From Falsihalocynthiibacter arcticus (lineage in GTDB: Bacteria > Pseudomonadota > Alphaproteobacteria > Rhodobacterales > Rhodobacteraceae): a stretch of 64,000 nucleotides of DNA. The DNA is taken from NCBI RefSeq assembly GCF_000812665.2, contig NZ_CP014327.1:682001-746000 (forward strand), written 5' to 3'. Within the stretch, counting starts at the first letter, position 1, and each line of letters starts with the position of its first letter. The translations under genes and the position numbers were made by a program. The notes below the pieces were generated by a model. That model was not told where the DNA came from. It ran no database searches and saw only the letters and a list, made by a program, of their open reading frames with translations. Shown here piece by piece: positions 1 to 8,018 of this stretch.

Positions 1-647
1 CTGCCAGCGTGACCCAGCGGAATTTTGGCAAGATTTTGCGCTACCGTTTCAGGCTTCATTTGTAATAGAAGATTGGTCTTGATTAGCGCTGGTGCAATTG
101 CGTGTACACGTATTTGAGTACTAGCCAATTCGCGGCCAAGTGATTTGGTCATGGCGATAATTCCTGCCTTCGCCACGGAATACGCGGCCATGCCTGGGTT
201 ACCTTCTTTGCCCGCGATTGAAGCCAGTGATATGATATGACCACGTCGTTGCGGTTCCATATGCATCAAGGCCGCTTTGGTGCAGTAAAATGCTCCGTTT
301 AGATTGACATCCAGTGTCTTATGCCAATTATTAAGATCATATTCTTTGATGGAGTTTACTGGCCCGGTAATCCCTGCGCTGTTGATTAGGATATCAATAG
401 CGTTTGCGTCATGAGCTGTGGCCTTCATGGCTGCCATCACGGCATCAGGGTTGGTTATGTCAACAAACTGATGCGTTGCTTGCGCGGAAAGGGGGTAGCT
501 GCTTGGTGCAGGGGCCATATCCCAGATATCTACGCTAGCGCCACAAGAGAGCAAGCGTTTGGCAATAGCTAAGCCAATTTCGCCCGAGCCCCCGGTTACC
601 ACCGCATGACGGCCGTTTAGGTCATAGGTATTCGCGAGATGTGACAT
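1..647 (-). CDS. Short-chain dehydrogenase/reductase (partial, runs off left edge)
   Basis: NAD(P)-dependent SDR oxidoreductase; about 215 N-terminal residues are in the window and the C-terminus lies beyond position 1. The ATG at 645-647 is preceded on its strand by a GGGGGAAG ribosome site. The cofactor motif TGGSGEIG is at residues 18-25 (classical SDR pattern), NSAG at 89-92, the conserved serine in SLASIAG near 140, and the catalytic pair Tyr156/Lys160 in YSVAK. The substrate is not readable from the sequence; 3-oxoacyl-carrier-protein reductases and sugar-acid or polyol dehydrogenases share this architecture. It is divergent from the TRAP operon starting at 1042, and the 394-bp gap holds two palindromes, so it probably acts on the TRAP substrate or a product of it. 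That role is inference from context. Confidence 0.88.
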   Translation of the reverse strand, partial: MSHLANTYDLNGRHAVVTGGSGEIGLAIAKRLLSCGASVDIWDMAPAPSSYPLSAQATHQFVDITNPDAVMAAMKATAHDANAIDILINSAGITGPVNSIKEYDLNNWHKTLDVNLNGAFYCTKAALMHMEPQRRGHIISLASIAGKEGNPGMAAYSVAKAGIIAMTKSLGRELASTQIRVHAIAPALIKTNLLLQMKPETVAQNLAKIPLGHAG

Positions 648-720
648 CTCTTCCCCCTTTTCTAAATGATTCACTGCGGTAGTCATTCAGAAATATCGGG
701 AAGATTTACGTATGTCAAAT

Positions 721-737
721 ATATCATAATTTGATAT
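721..737. promoter_or_regulatory. Palindromic operator candidate upstream of SDR/TRAP genes
   Basis: Perfect inverted repeat ATATCA-5 nt-TGATAT in the gap between the divergent SDR gene and dctP. An overlapping inverted repeat TCAAAT-8 nt-ATTTGA spans 715-734. The half-sites resemble those of the second palindrome at 953-972. The IclR-type regulator at 5283-6083 is the obvious candidate ligand; binding is inferred. Confidence 0.5.
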
Positions 738-895
738 TATGGATAAAATTTTTGACTGAAGAGTGACGAGCCATCCCTCGAATCGTCATGCCTACAACTC
801 GACCTTCTACGGAAAAATTCCTCTGAATGCGGGAATTTTATGTTATTACTTACAAACTTTTCGACACATCTCTATCATGAGACGGCCTCACTCCA

Positions 896-925
896 CCACA
901 CCATGCCGCACCACACCATGCCGCA
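896..925. repeat. 15-bp perfect tandem duplication
   Basis: The unit CCACACCATGCCGCA occurs twice head to tail (896-910, 911-925) in the SDR/dctP promoter gap, between the two palindromes. It looks like a recent slippage duplication. It changes the spacing of promoter elements and might matter for regulation; no function is known. Confidence 0.8.
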
Positions 926-952
926 ACGCAGAGAAATTTCGACAAAATATTG

Positions 953-972
953 TATTTGACTTTTATCAAATA
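953..972. promoter_or_regulatory. Palindromic operator candidate upstream of dctP
   Basis: Perfect 7-bp inverted repeat TATTTGA-6 nt-TCAAATA, 70 bp upstream of the dctP start. It shares the TTTGA/TCAAA half-site with the overlapping palindrome at 715-734. Its position suggests control of the TRAP operon by the downstream IclR-family protein (inference). Confidence 0.5.
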
Positions 973-1041
973 GCGATATTTAAATTGCGTTACTGGTGTC
1001 AATTATCTAACGGCGGCAGCTATATATCTGGGAGGAATTTC

Positions 1042-2058
1042 ATGAAGAACTACATACAAAAAGCCCGCCATCATGCGGTGTTTGGCTTATCAGCTTCAGT
1101 CGTAGCATCTGTTACGGTCGTTGGGGCCGCCAATGCGGAAACAATAAAGTTTAGCTACCCTGTTTCACAAGAAAGCCCTATGGGTCGAACCGTTGATTAT
1201 TTTGGTGAACTGATTGCTGAAAAAACCGACGGATCGGTCGACTTACGAGGGTTCCCTTCTGCTCAACTTGGCAATGAAATCCAGTCAATTTCGTCGGTGC
1301 AGGGTGGTATAGTGGAGATGGCAGTAACAACAACTGCCGGTTTGGCTTCGGTTGTTCCTGAATTCAACATGTTCAATTTGCCTTTCATGTTTGACAGCTA
1401 TGAGCAGCTGGATGCCGTCAGCCGTGGACCTACTGCTGAGAAAATCCTTGCTAAGCTGGAACCGTCGCAGATGGTAGGTCTGTGCTATTGGGATTACGGG
1501 TTTCGCAATATCACTAATAACAAGCGCCCTGTAACCAAATTGGAAGATGTAAATGGTCTGCGCGTGCGGACTATCCAGAATAGTGTCTATCTTGATTCCC
1601 TTAGCGCGCTCGGGATTAATCCGACCCCGTTGCCCTTTCCCGAGACTTTCACTGCGCTGGAAACTGGTGCGATTGATGGTAACGAAATTGCTAACGACGT
1701 AACACGCTCGGCATCTTTCTTTGAGGTGCAGGACTATCTGACCGAAACGCAGCATTTCACTACGCTATCGGTTGTTTATGCAAGCAAGGGTTTCTGGGAC
1801 AAGCTTGATGGAGGCGAGCAAAGCGCCATCCGCGCCGCGTGTGCTGAGGCGTCGGTGTTTAACCGCGATATCATTAATGCCGGCGGCGCAGAGACATTGA
1901 GCGTCTTAGAAGAGAACGGCATGCAAATTGATCGGATTTCGGCGGATGATCTACAAGAGTTCCGCGATGCGGTTCAGCCAGTAGTGGACCAGGTTAGTTC
2001 TGGTCTGGATCAAGAAATTGTCAAGGAGTTCAATGCCGACAAGGCCGCGACGAAGTAA
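1042..2058 (+). CDS. dctP: TRAP transporter solute-binding protein (DctP family)
   Basis: Periplasmic binding protein of a TRAP importer, 338 residues, the usual DctP size. The ATG at 1042 follows an excellent GGAGGA site (1031-1036). It starts a clear Sec signal peptide with an AxA cleavage site after about residue 32 (GAANA/ETIKF). An in-frame extension back to 763 exists but would bury the signal peptide and has no ribosome site. The RVRTIQN segment carries the conserved Arg that pairs with a substrate carboxylate in this family, so an organic acid ligand is expected. A hairpin follows at 2071-2104. The membrane subunits are encoded at 3423-5235, separated from dctP by SDR and cupin genes. 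That interleaving is unusual and ties those enzymes to the transported substrate. Confidence 0.93.
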   Translation: MKNYIQKARHHAVFGLSASVVASVTVVGAANAETIKFSYPVSQESPMGRTVDYFGELIAEKTDGSVDLRGFPSAQLGNEIQSISSVQGGIVEMAVTTTAGLASVVPEFNMFNLPFMFDSYEQLDAVSRGPTAEKILAKLEPSQMVGLCYWDYGFRNITNNKRPVTKLEDVNGLRVRTIQNSVYLDSLSALGINPTPLPFPETFTALETGAIDGNEIANDVTRSASFFEVQDYLTETQHFTTLSVVYASKGFWDKLDGGEQSAIRAACAEASVFNRDIINAGGAETLSVLEENGMQIDRISADDLQEFRDAVQPVVDQVSSGLDQEIVKEFNADKAATK

Positions 2059-2070
2059 GTACTAATACAC

Positions 2071-2104
2071 ACCGGCCCCTGCTTGAACTCTGGCAGGGGC
2101 CGGT
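2071..2104 (+). terminator. Strong intra-operon hairpin after dctP
   Basis: 12-bp perfect stem (2071-2082 with 2093-2104, ACCGGCCCCTGC) and a 10-nt loop, 13 bp after the dctP stop. No U-run follows, so it is more likely a 3' mRNA-stabilising or partial-termination element that keeps binding protein more abundant than the downstream products. Confidence 0.7.
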
Positions 2105-2161
2105 TAATGCCTCCATTAAGATGTAGGCGCGTGAATTGCATTAAATCTTAAGGGGCAAGCT

Positions 2162-2902
2162 GTGCTGAAGAATAAGATCGCCATCATTACTGGTGCAGGA
2201 AATCTTGACGGTATCGGCTTTGCGACTGCAAAGGCGTATATTGAAAACGGTGCTAAAGTAGTAATGGTTGATCGCGATGAACGAGGCGTAGCCACCGCGG
2301 CACATGAGCTTGGCGCAAATGCTACTGGGATTTGTGCCGATGTGCGGAGCCCCCAATCTATTAAGCCGGTCTTCAGGCATGTCCATGAGACTTTTGGGCA
2401 TTTGGGCATTTTGGTCACCTGCGCTGGGATCGCTCAAGCTCGTAAAACTGTGGATATATCCATGGAGGATTATGATGCTGTAATGGATGTGAACTTGCGT
2501 GGTACTTTGTTGATGATCCAGGGAGCCTTACCGATGATGCAAAATGGCGCCTCGATCATTTGTATGGCCTCAATAGCAGCGCAACGCGGTGGCGGCCTGA
2601 TGGGTGGGCCGCACTATGCAGCATCTAAGGGGGCGGTGGCCAGCCTTGTTAAGTCTATTTCTCGCGACGTGTCCCCGCGCGGTGTGCGCATCAATGCGGT
2701 GAACCCAGGCGTGATTTTATCAAGTATGACCCGAGATTTCTACGATGCTGAGATGACAGAACTTGTTCTACCTAGCATCCCGATTGGACGCTTTGGCGAA
2801 ACCCGTGATGTGGCGCAAGCTTGTGTTTTTTTGGCATCTGATATGTCGTCTTACATTACCGGATCGGCCATCGATGTTAATGGCGGCCTGCACATGAATT
2901 GA
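2162..2902 (+). CDS. Short-chain dehydrogenase/reductase (FabG-like) in TRAP operon
   Basis: Classical SDR of 246 residues, full length for the family. It starts at a GTG (2162) behind an AAGGGG site. The nucleotide motif TGAGNLDGIG begins at residue 10, TCAG is at 86-89, the catalytic Tyr152/Lys156 are in YAASK, and the C-terminal IPIGRFGETRDVA and GSAIDVNGG segments are typical. It should oxidise or reduce a hydroxyl/keto group with NAD(P). It lies between dctP and the cupin gene, so it is likely to act on the imported carboxylate or sugar acid. It is a second, distinct SDR from the one at 1-647, so two sequential redox steps are possible. The substrate is unknown. Confidence 0.9.
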   Translation: MLKNKIAIITGAGNLDGIGFATAKAYIENGAKVVMVDRDERGVATAAHELGANATGICADVRSPQSIKPVFRHVHETFGHLGILVTCAGIAQARKTVDISMEDYDAVMDVNLRGTLLMIQGALPMMQNGASIICMASIAAQRGGGLMGGPHYAASKGAVASLVKSISRDVSPRGVRINAVNPGVILSSMTRDFYDAEMTELVLPSIPIGRFGETRDVAQACVFLASDMSSYITGSAIDVNGGLHMN

Positions 2903-2969
2903 CGTGCTTAAAACCGGTTTCTGACCACACTCACAACTGCTTGCAGTATTACCCTAGGAGAAAATTATT

Positions 2970-3398
2970 ATGAGTAGCAAAACCGTACCTGTTGTAACAC
3001 GCGGGACTGCATTGGATGATAGCACCGGCCAATCGGGCGATTGCGTGCGTAAGTCCGGCGTTAGCCCCCAGAACACCCCCGCCACAAAAATCTGGTTTGG
3101 GCAGGTCTCGAATGGTCCCGGTTTTCGCTCGCCACCTCATCATCACGGCGAGGCTGAAACGGGCGGATATGTCTTGAATGGACATGGCCGCATTTATTTT
3201 GGCGAGAATTATCAAGAGTATGTTGACATGACCGATGGCGATTTCGTGTTTGTCCCGCCCCATATGCCTCACGTCGAAGTAAATATGAGCGTTACCGAGC
3301 CGTTGGTCTGGCTGACGTGTCGAACACCAGACAATATCGTAGTGAATTTGCCCGAAGTCGATGATAGTCTGCTAAGTGGCTACCGTCGCTCTGAATAA
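2970..3398 (+). CDS. Single-domain cupin protein
   Basis: Small cupin of 142 residues with a TAGGAG ribosome site upstream of the ATG. Metal-binding cupin motif 1 is seen as PPHHHGEAETGGYVLNG (His57-59 and a Glu at 61 or 63). Motif 2 includes DFVFVPPHMPH (His98/His101). Such proteins bind Fe, Mn or Zn and act as isomerases, dioxygenases or sugar-acid epimerases; the family alone does not tell which. It is flanked by the SDR gene and dctQ in one direction with short gaps, so it probably works on the same imported compound. The protein is soluble and has no signal peptide, hence cytoplasmic. Confidence 0.85.
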   Translation: MSSKTVPVVTRGTALDDSTGQSGDCVRKSGVSPQNTPATKIWFGQVSNGPGFRSPPHHHGEAETGGYVLNGHGRIYFGENYQEYVDMTDGDFVFVPPHMPHVEVNMSVTEPLVWLTCRTPDNIVVNLPEVDDSLLSGYRRSE

Positions 3399-3422
3399 AT
3401 TGAATACACTGGAGCGCCCCAA

Positions 3423-3947
3423 ATGACCAACGCTATAGAACTTTATTTTAAGCTGCTTAAGTGGCTGGTTGTCTTGTGCCTAGCGGGCATGATCATATTG
3501 GTTTTTGGCAACGTAGTCTTACGCTATATCTTCAATTCGGGGATCACCGAGTCTGAAGAGTTCTCGCGTTGGTTGTTTGTATGGATGGTATTTCTCGGCG
3601 CGATTATCGTCTTGCGTGAAAACGGGCACCTCGGGCTTGAATTTATTGTAAACAGCTTTCCACGACCGGTGAGGATTGTTTGTTTAGCAATTGGGCATGT
3701 CATGATGATTTTTGCCACCTGGCTAATCATTTCAGGCACTTGGATTCAAACCTCTGTGAATTTGCATACCTATGCGCCGGCCACCGGATTTTCCCTTGCG
3801 TTTTTCTACGGTGTTGGTTTGATTTTTGGCGTTTCTACCGGTTTAATTCTGCTGCACCGACTGTGGTTAATCCTGACAGGACAAATGGATCGTGTAGGCA
3901 CTACGGACCTAGAGTTGGCTGCAGTTGATAAAGTGAAGGTCGAATAA
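3423..3947 (+). CDS. dctQ: TRAP transporter small permease (DctQ family)
   Basis: Small membrane subunit of the TRAP importer, 174 residues with four predicted hydrophobic segments (about 15-38, 50-72, 92-114, 130-152), the standard DctQ layout. The conserved sequence between helices 1 and 2 (NVVLRYIFNSGITESEEFSRWLFVW) matches the family pattern in which an E-E-x-x-R segment leads into the second helix. It ends 1 bp before dctM, so the two are translationally coupled. It works with DctM (3949-5235) and DctP (1042-2058), driven by the Na+ gradient in known TRAP systems. Confidence 0.92.
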   Translation: MTNAIELYFKLLKWLVVLCLAGMIILVFGNVVLRYIFNSGITESEEFSRWLFVWMVFLGAIIVLRENGHLGLEFIVNSFPRPVRIVCLAIGHVMMIFATWLIISGTWIQTSVNLHTYAPATGFSLAFFYGVGLIFGVSTGLILLHRLWLILTGQMDRVGTTDLELAAVDKVKVE

Positions 3948-3948
3948 T

Positions 3949-5235
3949 ATGACCCTTATTGTTTTTTTGGGCACGCTGTTAGGCAGTATGGCGATCGGTA
4001 TTCCAGTAGGTTATGCGCTTATCATGACCGGCATCGCATTGATGTATCATCTGGATTTTTTCCAAGCTCAGATTGTTGCACAAAATATGCTCAACGGTGC
4101 AGATAGTTTTCCGCTTATGGCGATCCCGTTTTTCATGTTGGCGGGCGAGGTAATGAATGCAGGAGGCTTGTCCAAGCGCATCGTGAATTTGTCGGTTGCT
4201 GCAGTAGGCCATATTCGTGGCGGATTGGGTTACGTAGCTATTCTGGCAGCGATCATTCTTGCAAGTCTGTCTGGGTCTGCGGCTGCTGATACCGCAGCGT
4301 TGGCTGCAATTTTGGTGCCAATGATGATAAAAGCAGGTCATGAGCCAGGGCGTTCGGCTGGTTTGATTGCCTCCGCGGGGATATCAGCGCTGATCATTCC
4401 GCCTTCAATCGGGTTTATTCTAATTGGTGTCGTGGGCAACATCTCGATAACCAAAATCTTTATTGCAGGGATCGTGCCCGGCATGATCATGGGCATGTCT
4501 TTGGTAATTACGTGGTACTTCGTGTCGCGCAGCGAAACCGGTACCACCAGCGTTGAGCGTGTCCCCTTGAACACGGTCTTGCGCGAAGCATGGGCTGGAA
4601 TTTGGGCCTTAATGTTGCCAGTAATAATCCTAGTAGGCTTGCGATTTGGCGTATTCACTCCGACTGAAGCGGGCGTGATTGCCGCTGTTTATGCATTATT
4701 TGTAGCCATGTTCATATATCGTGAGCTGAAGGTAGCGGACTTGTTTGACGTATTTCTTGGGGCTGCAAAAACAACAGCAATGGTGATGTTTTTGGTGGCG
4801 GGTGCGCTAGTATCCAGCTGGATGATTACTATCGCGGGACTGACTGGTCAGATTAACGATATTATTGCTCCTTTTGCGGATAGACCAATCATGTTGATGG
4901 CGGTGATTGTGGTGCTCGTTTTGATAATAGGCTGCGCCATGGATATGGTCCCTATTATTCTCATCCTGGTGCCGGTGTTCTTGCCTTCGGTGAAAGCGGC
5001 AGGCATCGACCCCGTTTACTTTGCCGTGGTCTTTATGATTGCAGGTGCTGTCGGGTTGCTAACGCCACCGGTTGGCTCTGTGTTGAATGTCGTAGCAGGG
5101 GTCTCCAAGGTGCCCTTACCACAAGTGATTAAGGGTATCTGGCCCTTCATCATCGCTCAGTTGATAGTATTAATCCTGTTAATAATCTTTCCGCAAATAA
5201 TCACCGCTCCAGCAGAGTTTTTGCAAGGAGAGTAA
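3949..5235 (+). CDS. dctM: TRAP transporter large permease (DctM family)
   Basis: Large membrane subunit, 428 residues, with about 11-12 transmembrane segments. Family signatures are visible: PFFMLAGEVMNAGG near residue 63, GSAAADTAALAAILVPMM near 109-126, and the second-half repeat region GCAMDMVPIILILVPVFLP. It carries the ion-coupled transport pathway. The gene follows dctQ by 1 bp and precedes iclR by 47 bp. Length and motifs are intact, so together with dctP and dctQ the importer should be functional. Confidence 0.94.
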   Translation: MTLIVFLGTLLGSMAIGIPVGYALIMTGIALMYHLDFFQAQIVAQNMLNGADSFPLMAIPFFMLAGEVMNAGGLSKRIVNLSVAAVGHIRGGLGYVAILAAIILASLSGSAAADTAALAAILVPMMIKAGHEPGRSAGLIASAGISALIIPPSIGFILIGVVGNISITKIFIAGIVPGMIMGMSLVITWYFVSRSETGTTSVERVPLNTVLREAWAGIWALMLPVIILVGLRFGVFTPTEAGVIAAVYALFVAMFIYRELKVADLFDVFLGAAKTTAMVMFLVAGALVSSWMITIAGLTGQINDIIAPFADRPIMLMAVIVVLVLIIGCAMDMVPIILILVPVFLPSVKAAGIDPVYFAVVFMIAGAVGLLTPPVGSVLNVVAGVSKVPLPQVIKGIWPFIIAQLIVLILLIIFPQIITAPAEFLQGE

Positions 5236-5282
5236 CCCCGCTGCAAGAAACGCAATGCCGCGACAAAAAGTGGAGATCTAAT

Positions 5283-6083
5283 ATGAACAGTCTAGACAAG
5301 ATGCTCGCTATTTTGGACGGCTTTGATGAGCGTAACCTGACCGTGGATGTCAACCGCGCAACTGAGTTATCGGGCTCTTCAAAGCCGAGTGCCTACCGCT
5401 ATATACAGGCGCTCACGCGTGCCGGATTTCTTATGCCTGCCAGTGGTGGTACATATACTATTGGCTCGCGAGTGATTGAATTGGAAATGCTCAAGCGCGA
5501 AAACGATCCGCTGCTTACTGCTGCACGCCATTTGATCCGGTATTACTCTGACGAAATGGGCATAAACATTATGTTGTCCAGCTATTACGGTGACAAAGTG
5601 CTATGCGCTGATCTGGCGTGGAGCGACCACAGTATCCCTGATATTTATAAGGCTGGTCGCCCTATGCCTATTTTCAAGGGTGCTATGGCAAAGGTGATCT
5701 TAGCGTACCTAACCAAAACGCAACTAAAAAATATCTATTCTTGGAGTCAGGACGCCATTGAAGAAAGCGGATTGGGAACGACTCTTGAAGAGTTCATTAA
5801 GGCAATGAAAACGATCCGAACCGACGGCAGTTGTGTCACATACTCCGAAGTTTTCGACGGCTTAGTAGGAGTCGCTGCGCCTATTTGCGATCAAGAAGGC
5901 AGGGTTTTGGGTAGCGTCGTTTTTATTTTAACGACTAAGCGGATCAAAGAGTTGGAAGTGGAGTCCTTGATCACTGAAATTCGCAACATTGCATCCGAAA
6001 TCGAGCGGGGCATTATCCGCAACAATAAGTTCAACAACACTGGCCCAGTTATTGCCGCGCGCCCTAGGCGCTTTCATGAGTAG
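5283..6083 (+). CDS. IclR-family transcriptional regulator
   Basis: 266-residue IclR regulator, with a GGAG site at 5271-5274 before the ATG at 5283. Residues 1-65 form the winged helix (ATELSGSSKPSAYRYIQAL is the recognition region). Residues 80-250 form the ligand-binding domain, with the typical GVAAPICDQEGRVLGSVVF segment. IclR proteins bind small metabolites and repress or activate adjacent catabolic operons. It is the last gene of the TRAP operon and therefore probably autoregulated. The palindromes at 721-737 and 953-972 are likely targets. The inducer is expected to be the TRAP substrate or an intermediate of its breakdown. Confidence 0.9.
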   Translation: MNSLDKMLAILDGFDERNLTVDVNRATELSGSSKPSAYRYIQALTRAGFLMPASGGTYTIGSRVIELEMLKRENDPLLTAARHLIRYYSDEMGINIMLSSYYGDKVLCADLAWSDHSIPDIYKAGRPMPIFKGAMAKVILAYLTKTQLKNIYSWSQDAIEESGLGTTLEEFIKAMKTIRTDGSCVTYSEVFDGLVGVAAPICDQEGRVLGSVVFILTTKRIKELEVESLITEIRNIASEIERGIIRNNKFNNTGPVIAARPRRFHE

Positions 6084-6161
6084 TCGATGCCCTTCACGAC
6101 GATATGGTAATCCCCCCATTTGTGGAGGCGTTTGCAACTAGAACTACGCAGCCATTTGGTG

Positions 6162-6287
6162 CTAGTTCAGTTTCATCGCCGGGGTAAACCCGCCGAGCCC
6201 CATATTCGGGCGGTCATTGTTGTAAGTCCATAACCATTTCGTGGCGTGATCTTGCACCTCCTGAATACTGTAAAAGATGTGAGTTCC
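6162..6287 (-). pseudogene. IS3-family transposase (OrfB) C-terminal remnant
   Basis: Forty-one codons plus a TAG stop on the minus strand read as the extreme C-terminus of an IS3-family integrase, including ATKWLWTYNNDRPNMGLGG and TPAMKL. No upstream catalytic domain is found, so only the 3' tail survives between iclR and the ABC transporter. The rest of the 6084-6482 gap shows no gene. The remnant marks a former insertion or a rearrangement junction between two metabolic modules. Confidence 0.8.
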
Positions 6288-6482
6288 AAGATATTCCGGA
6301 GGGCGGTATGAAAAGTTTGAAACGCAAGAGAGCCGCGCAATACCTTTCCCAAATTACTGTTAGGGTAGCTGGAGCAAAAGGCTTAGGCCATGGCACCCCG
6401 CATTGAGCCGCGCAGTATCACTCAAGTGGCGCTGCTCACCACCCTGCCCGCCTCAAGTCATTTGCCACGAACCGCGCCCTTT

Positions 6483-8018
6483 CTATAGCTCACTGCCCGC
6501 CATAAGTTGACCGATGCGATCGCGCGCGTTTTCCTCCGTTAGATCGCATCTCACCAATTGCCCTTCATATAGCACGGCCAATTCATCTGAAATCTCCAAC
6601 AACTCGTCGAGGTCTTCCGAAATCAATAAAATTGCGGCGCCTTCATTTCGAGCCAGTGTTAGGCGGCGTCGAATGTCATGGGCCGCGACGAAATCTAGCC
6701 CAAAACATGGGTTCGCCACGACAAGCAACCGTGCTGATTGGGAAAGTTCACGTGCGAGGGCCATGCGCTGTACGTTGCCACCTGACAATTCTCCGACGGG
6801 CGCATCCAAAGACCGCGCCTTGATGCCAAATTCCGTCACCAATCTGCGCGCTTTGCGACGTAATTCCCGACGGGATGGGAAAAACCGCAGCTCCGTTTTG
6901 CGGGTCCATTCGAAAGAGGAGAAGGACAGATTATCGACGAGGCTCATCTCGGCAACCGCAGAATTATGCAATGGTTCTTCAGGCAAGAACCGAACCCCCA
7001 GCGAGCGCAAGGATTTACGCGTGGGGCGAAATGGCTGGCCGGACACCGAAATTGTTCCGTGATGGTCGGGTTGTTGGCCTGCAATACATTCAAACAGTTC
7101 GCGCTGCCCGTTGCCACTGATCCCCGCGATGCCGAGAATTTCGCCCGCATTAACATCCAACGCATCAATATTCAGTCGATCTGGCTGCCCTTTGGTTGTT
7201 ACCCGCAAGTTACGAACGGACAGTACCGGTGTTTTTACCGCTGGCTTGGGGCGGGCCACGTGCGCGACTTCAAGAAACGAAGTGCCAACCATCATCTGTC
7301 CGAGTTCTGCTTCGCAGGTCTCAGAGGTTTTTCGATGCCCCACGAGTGCGCCGTGGCGTAACACTGTAACGGCGTCGGTGTAGCCCATGACTTCTCGGAA
7401 CCGGTGGCTGATAATCAGGGCGGTCATTCGGCCCGATTGCGTCAATTCACGCACAACTCCAAGGACTTCATCCGCTTCGTCAGGCGTCAAAACCGATGTC
7501 GGCTCATCCAAAATCAGAAAACGTGTGCCAAGGTAGAGCTGCTTCAGGATCTCCAATTTTTGCTTCTCACCGCTGGCCAAATCGGAAACGGGGCGATCAA
7601 GTGGCACACGGAATGGCATCGTTTCCATCACCGCGTCTACACGTGCGCGCTCCTTGGTCCAATCGATTATGAGGGCTGAATCATTGCGCGTAATCAGTAG
7701 GTTTTCGATCCCTGTGAGCGAAGGCACGAGGGTAAAGTTCTGATACACCATGCCCAGCCCAAAGGATTGAGCCACGCGTGGCGAGCTGATTTCACCCCGT
7801 CGCCCATCAATCAGCAGGTCGCCCTCATCTGGTGAATGGTAGCCCATCATGCATTTTACGAGCGTCGACTTCCCCGCACCGTTTTCACCCAAAAGAGCGT
7901 GAAAGCTGCCCGCTTTGACCCGCATTGTGACATTGGACAGCGCCTTGAACCCTCCGAAACTTTTTGACAGGGCGACGGCTTCTATCTCGGGGGCATTCTG
8001 AAGGAAATTTGCTGTCAT
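6483..8018 (-). CDS. Nucleoside/sugar-type ABC transporter ATPase (tandem ABC domains)
   Basis: 511-residue double-ABC protein of the simple-sugar/nucleoside importer class. The N-terminal half has Walker A GENGAGKST near residue 45, signature LASGEKQ and Walker B FLILDEPTSVL. The C-terminal half has a degenerate P-loop (GISGNGQRE) and signature ELSGGNVQRMALAREL, the asymmetric pattern known in NupO/YufO and MglA proteins. It energises import through the permeases at 8015-8938 and 8938-10061 with the BmpA-like binding protein at 10077-11180. It overlaps the upstream permease by 4 bp and is last in the operon. Nucleoside, nucleobase or a related N-compound is the likely cargo (family inference). 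Confidence 0.92.
   Translation of the reverse strand: MTANFLQNAPEIEAVALSKSFGGFKALSNVTMRVKAGSFHALLGENGAGKSTLVKCMMGYHSPDEGDLLIDGRRGEISSPRVAQSFGLGMVYQNFTLVPSLTGIENLLITRNDSALIIDWTKERARVDAVMETMPFRVPLDRPVSDLASGEKQKLEILKQLYLGTRFLILDEPTSVLTPDEADEVLGVVRELTQSGRMTALIISHRFREVMGYTDAVTVLRHGALVGHRKTSETCEAELGQMMVGTSFLEVAHVARPKPAVKTPVLSVRNLRVTTKGQPDRLNIDALDVNAGEILGIAGISGNGQRELFECIAGQQPDHHGTISVSGQPFRPTRKSLRSLGVRFLPEEPLHNSAVAEMSLVDNLSFSSFEWTRKTELRFFPSRRELRRKARRLVTEFGIKARSLDAPVGELSGGNVQRMALARELSQSARLLVVANPCFGLDFVAAHDIRRRLTLARNEGAAILLISEDLDELLEISDELAVLYEGQLVRCDLTEENARDRIGQLMAGSEL

Noticed and set aside
763-1041. N-terminal extension of dctP
   Set aside because: It would place 93 residues before a perfect signal peptide and spans promoter palindromes; GGAGGA precedes the 1042 ATG.
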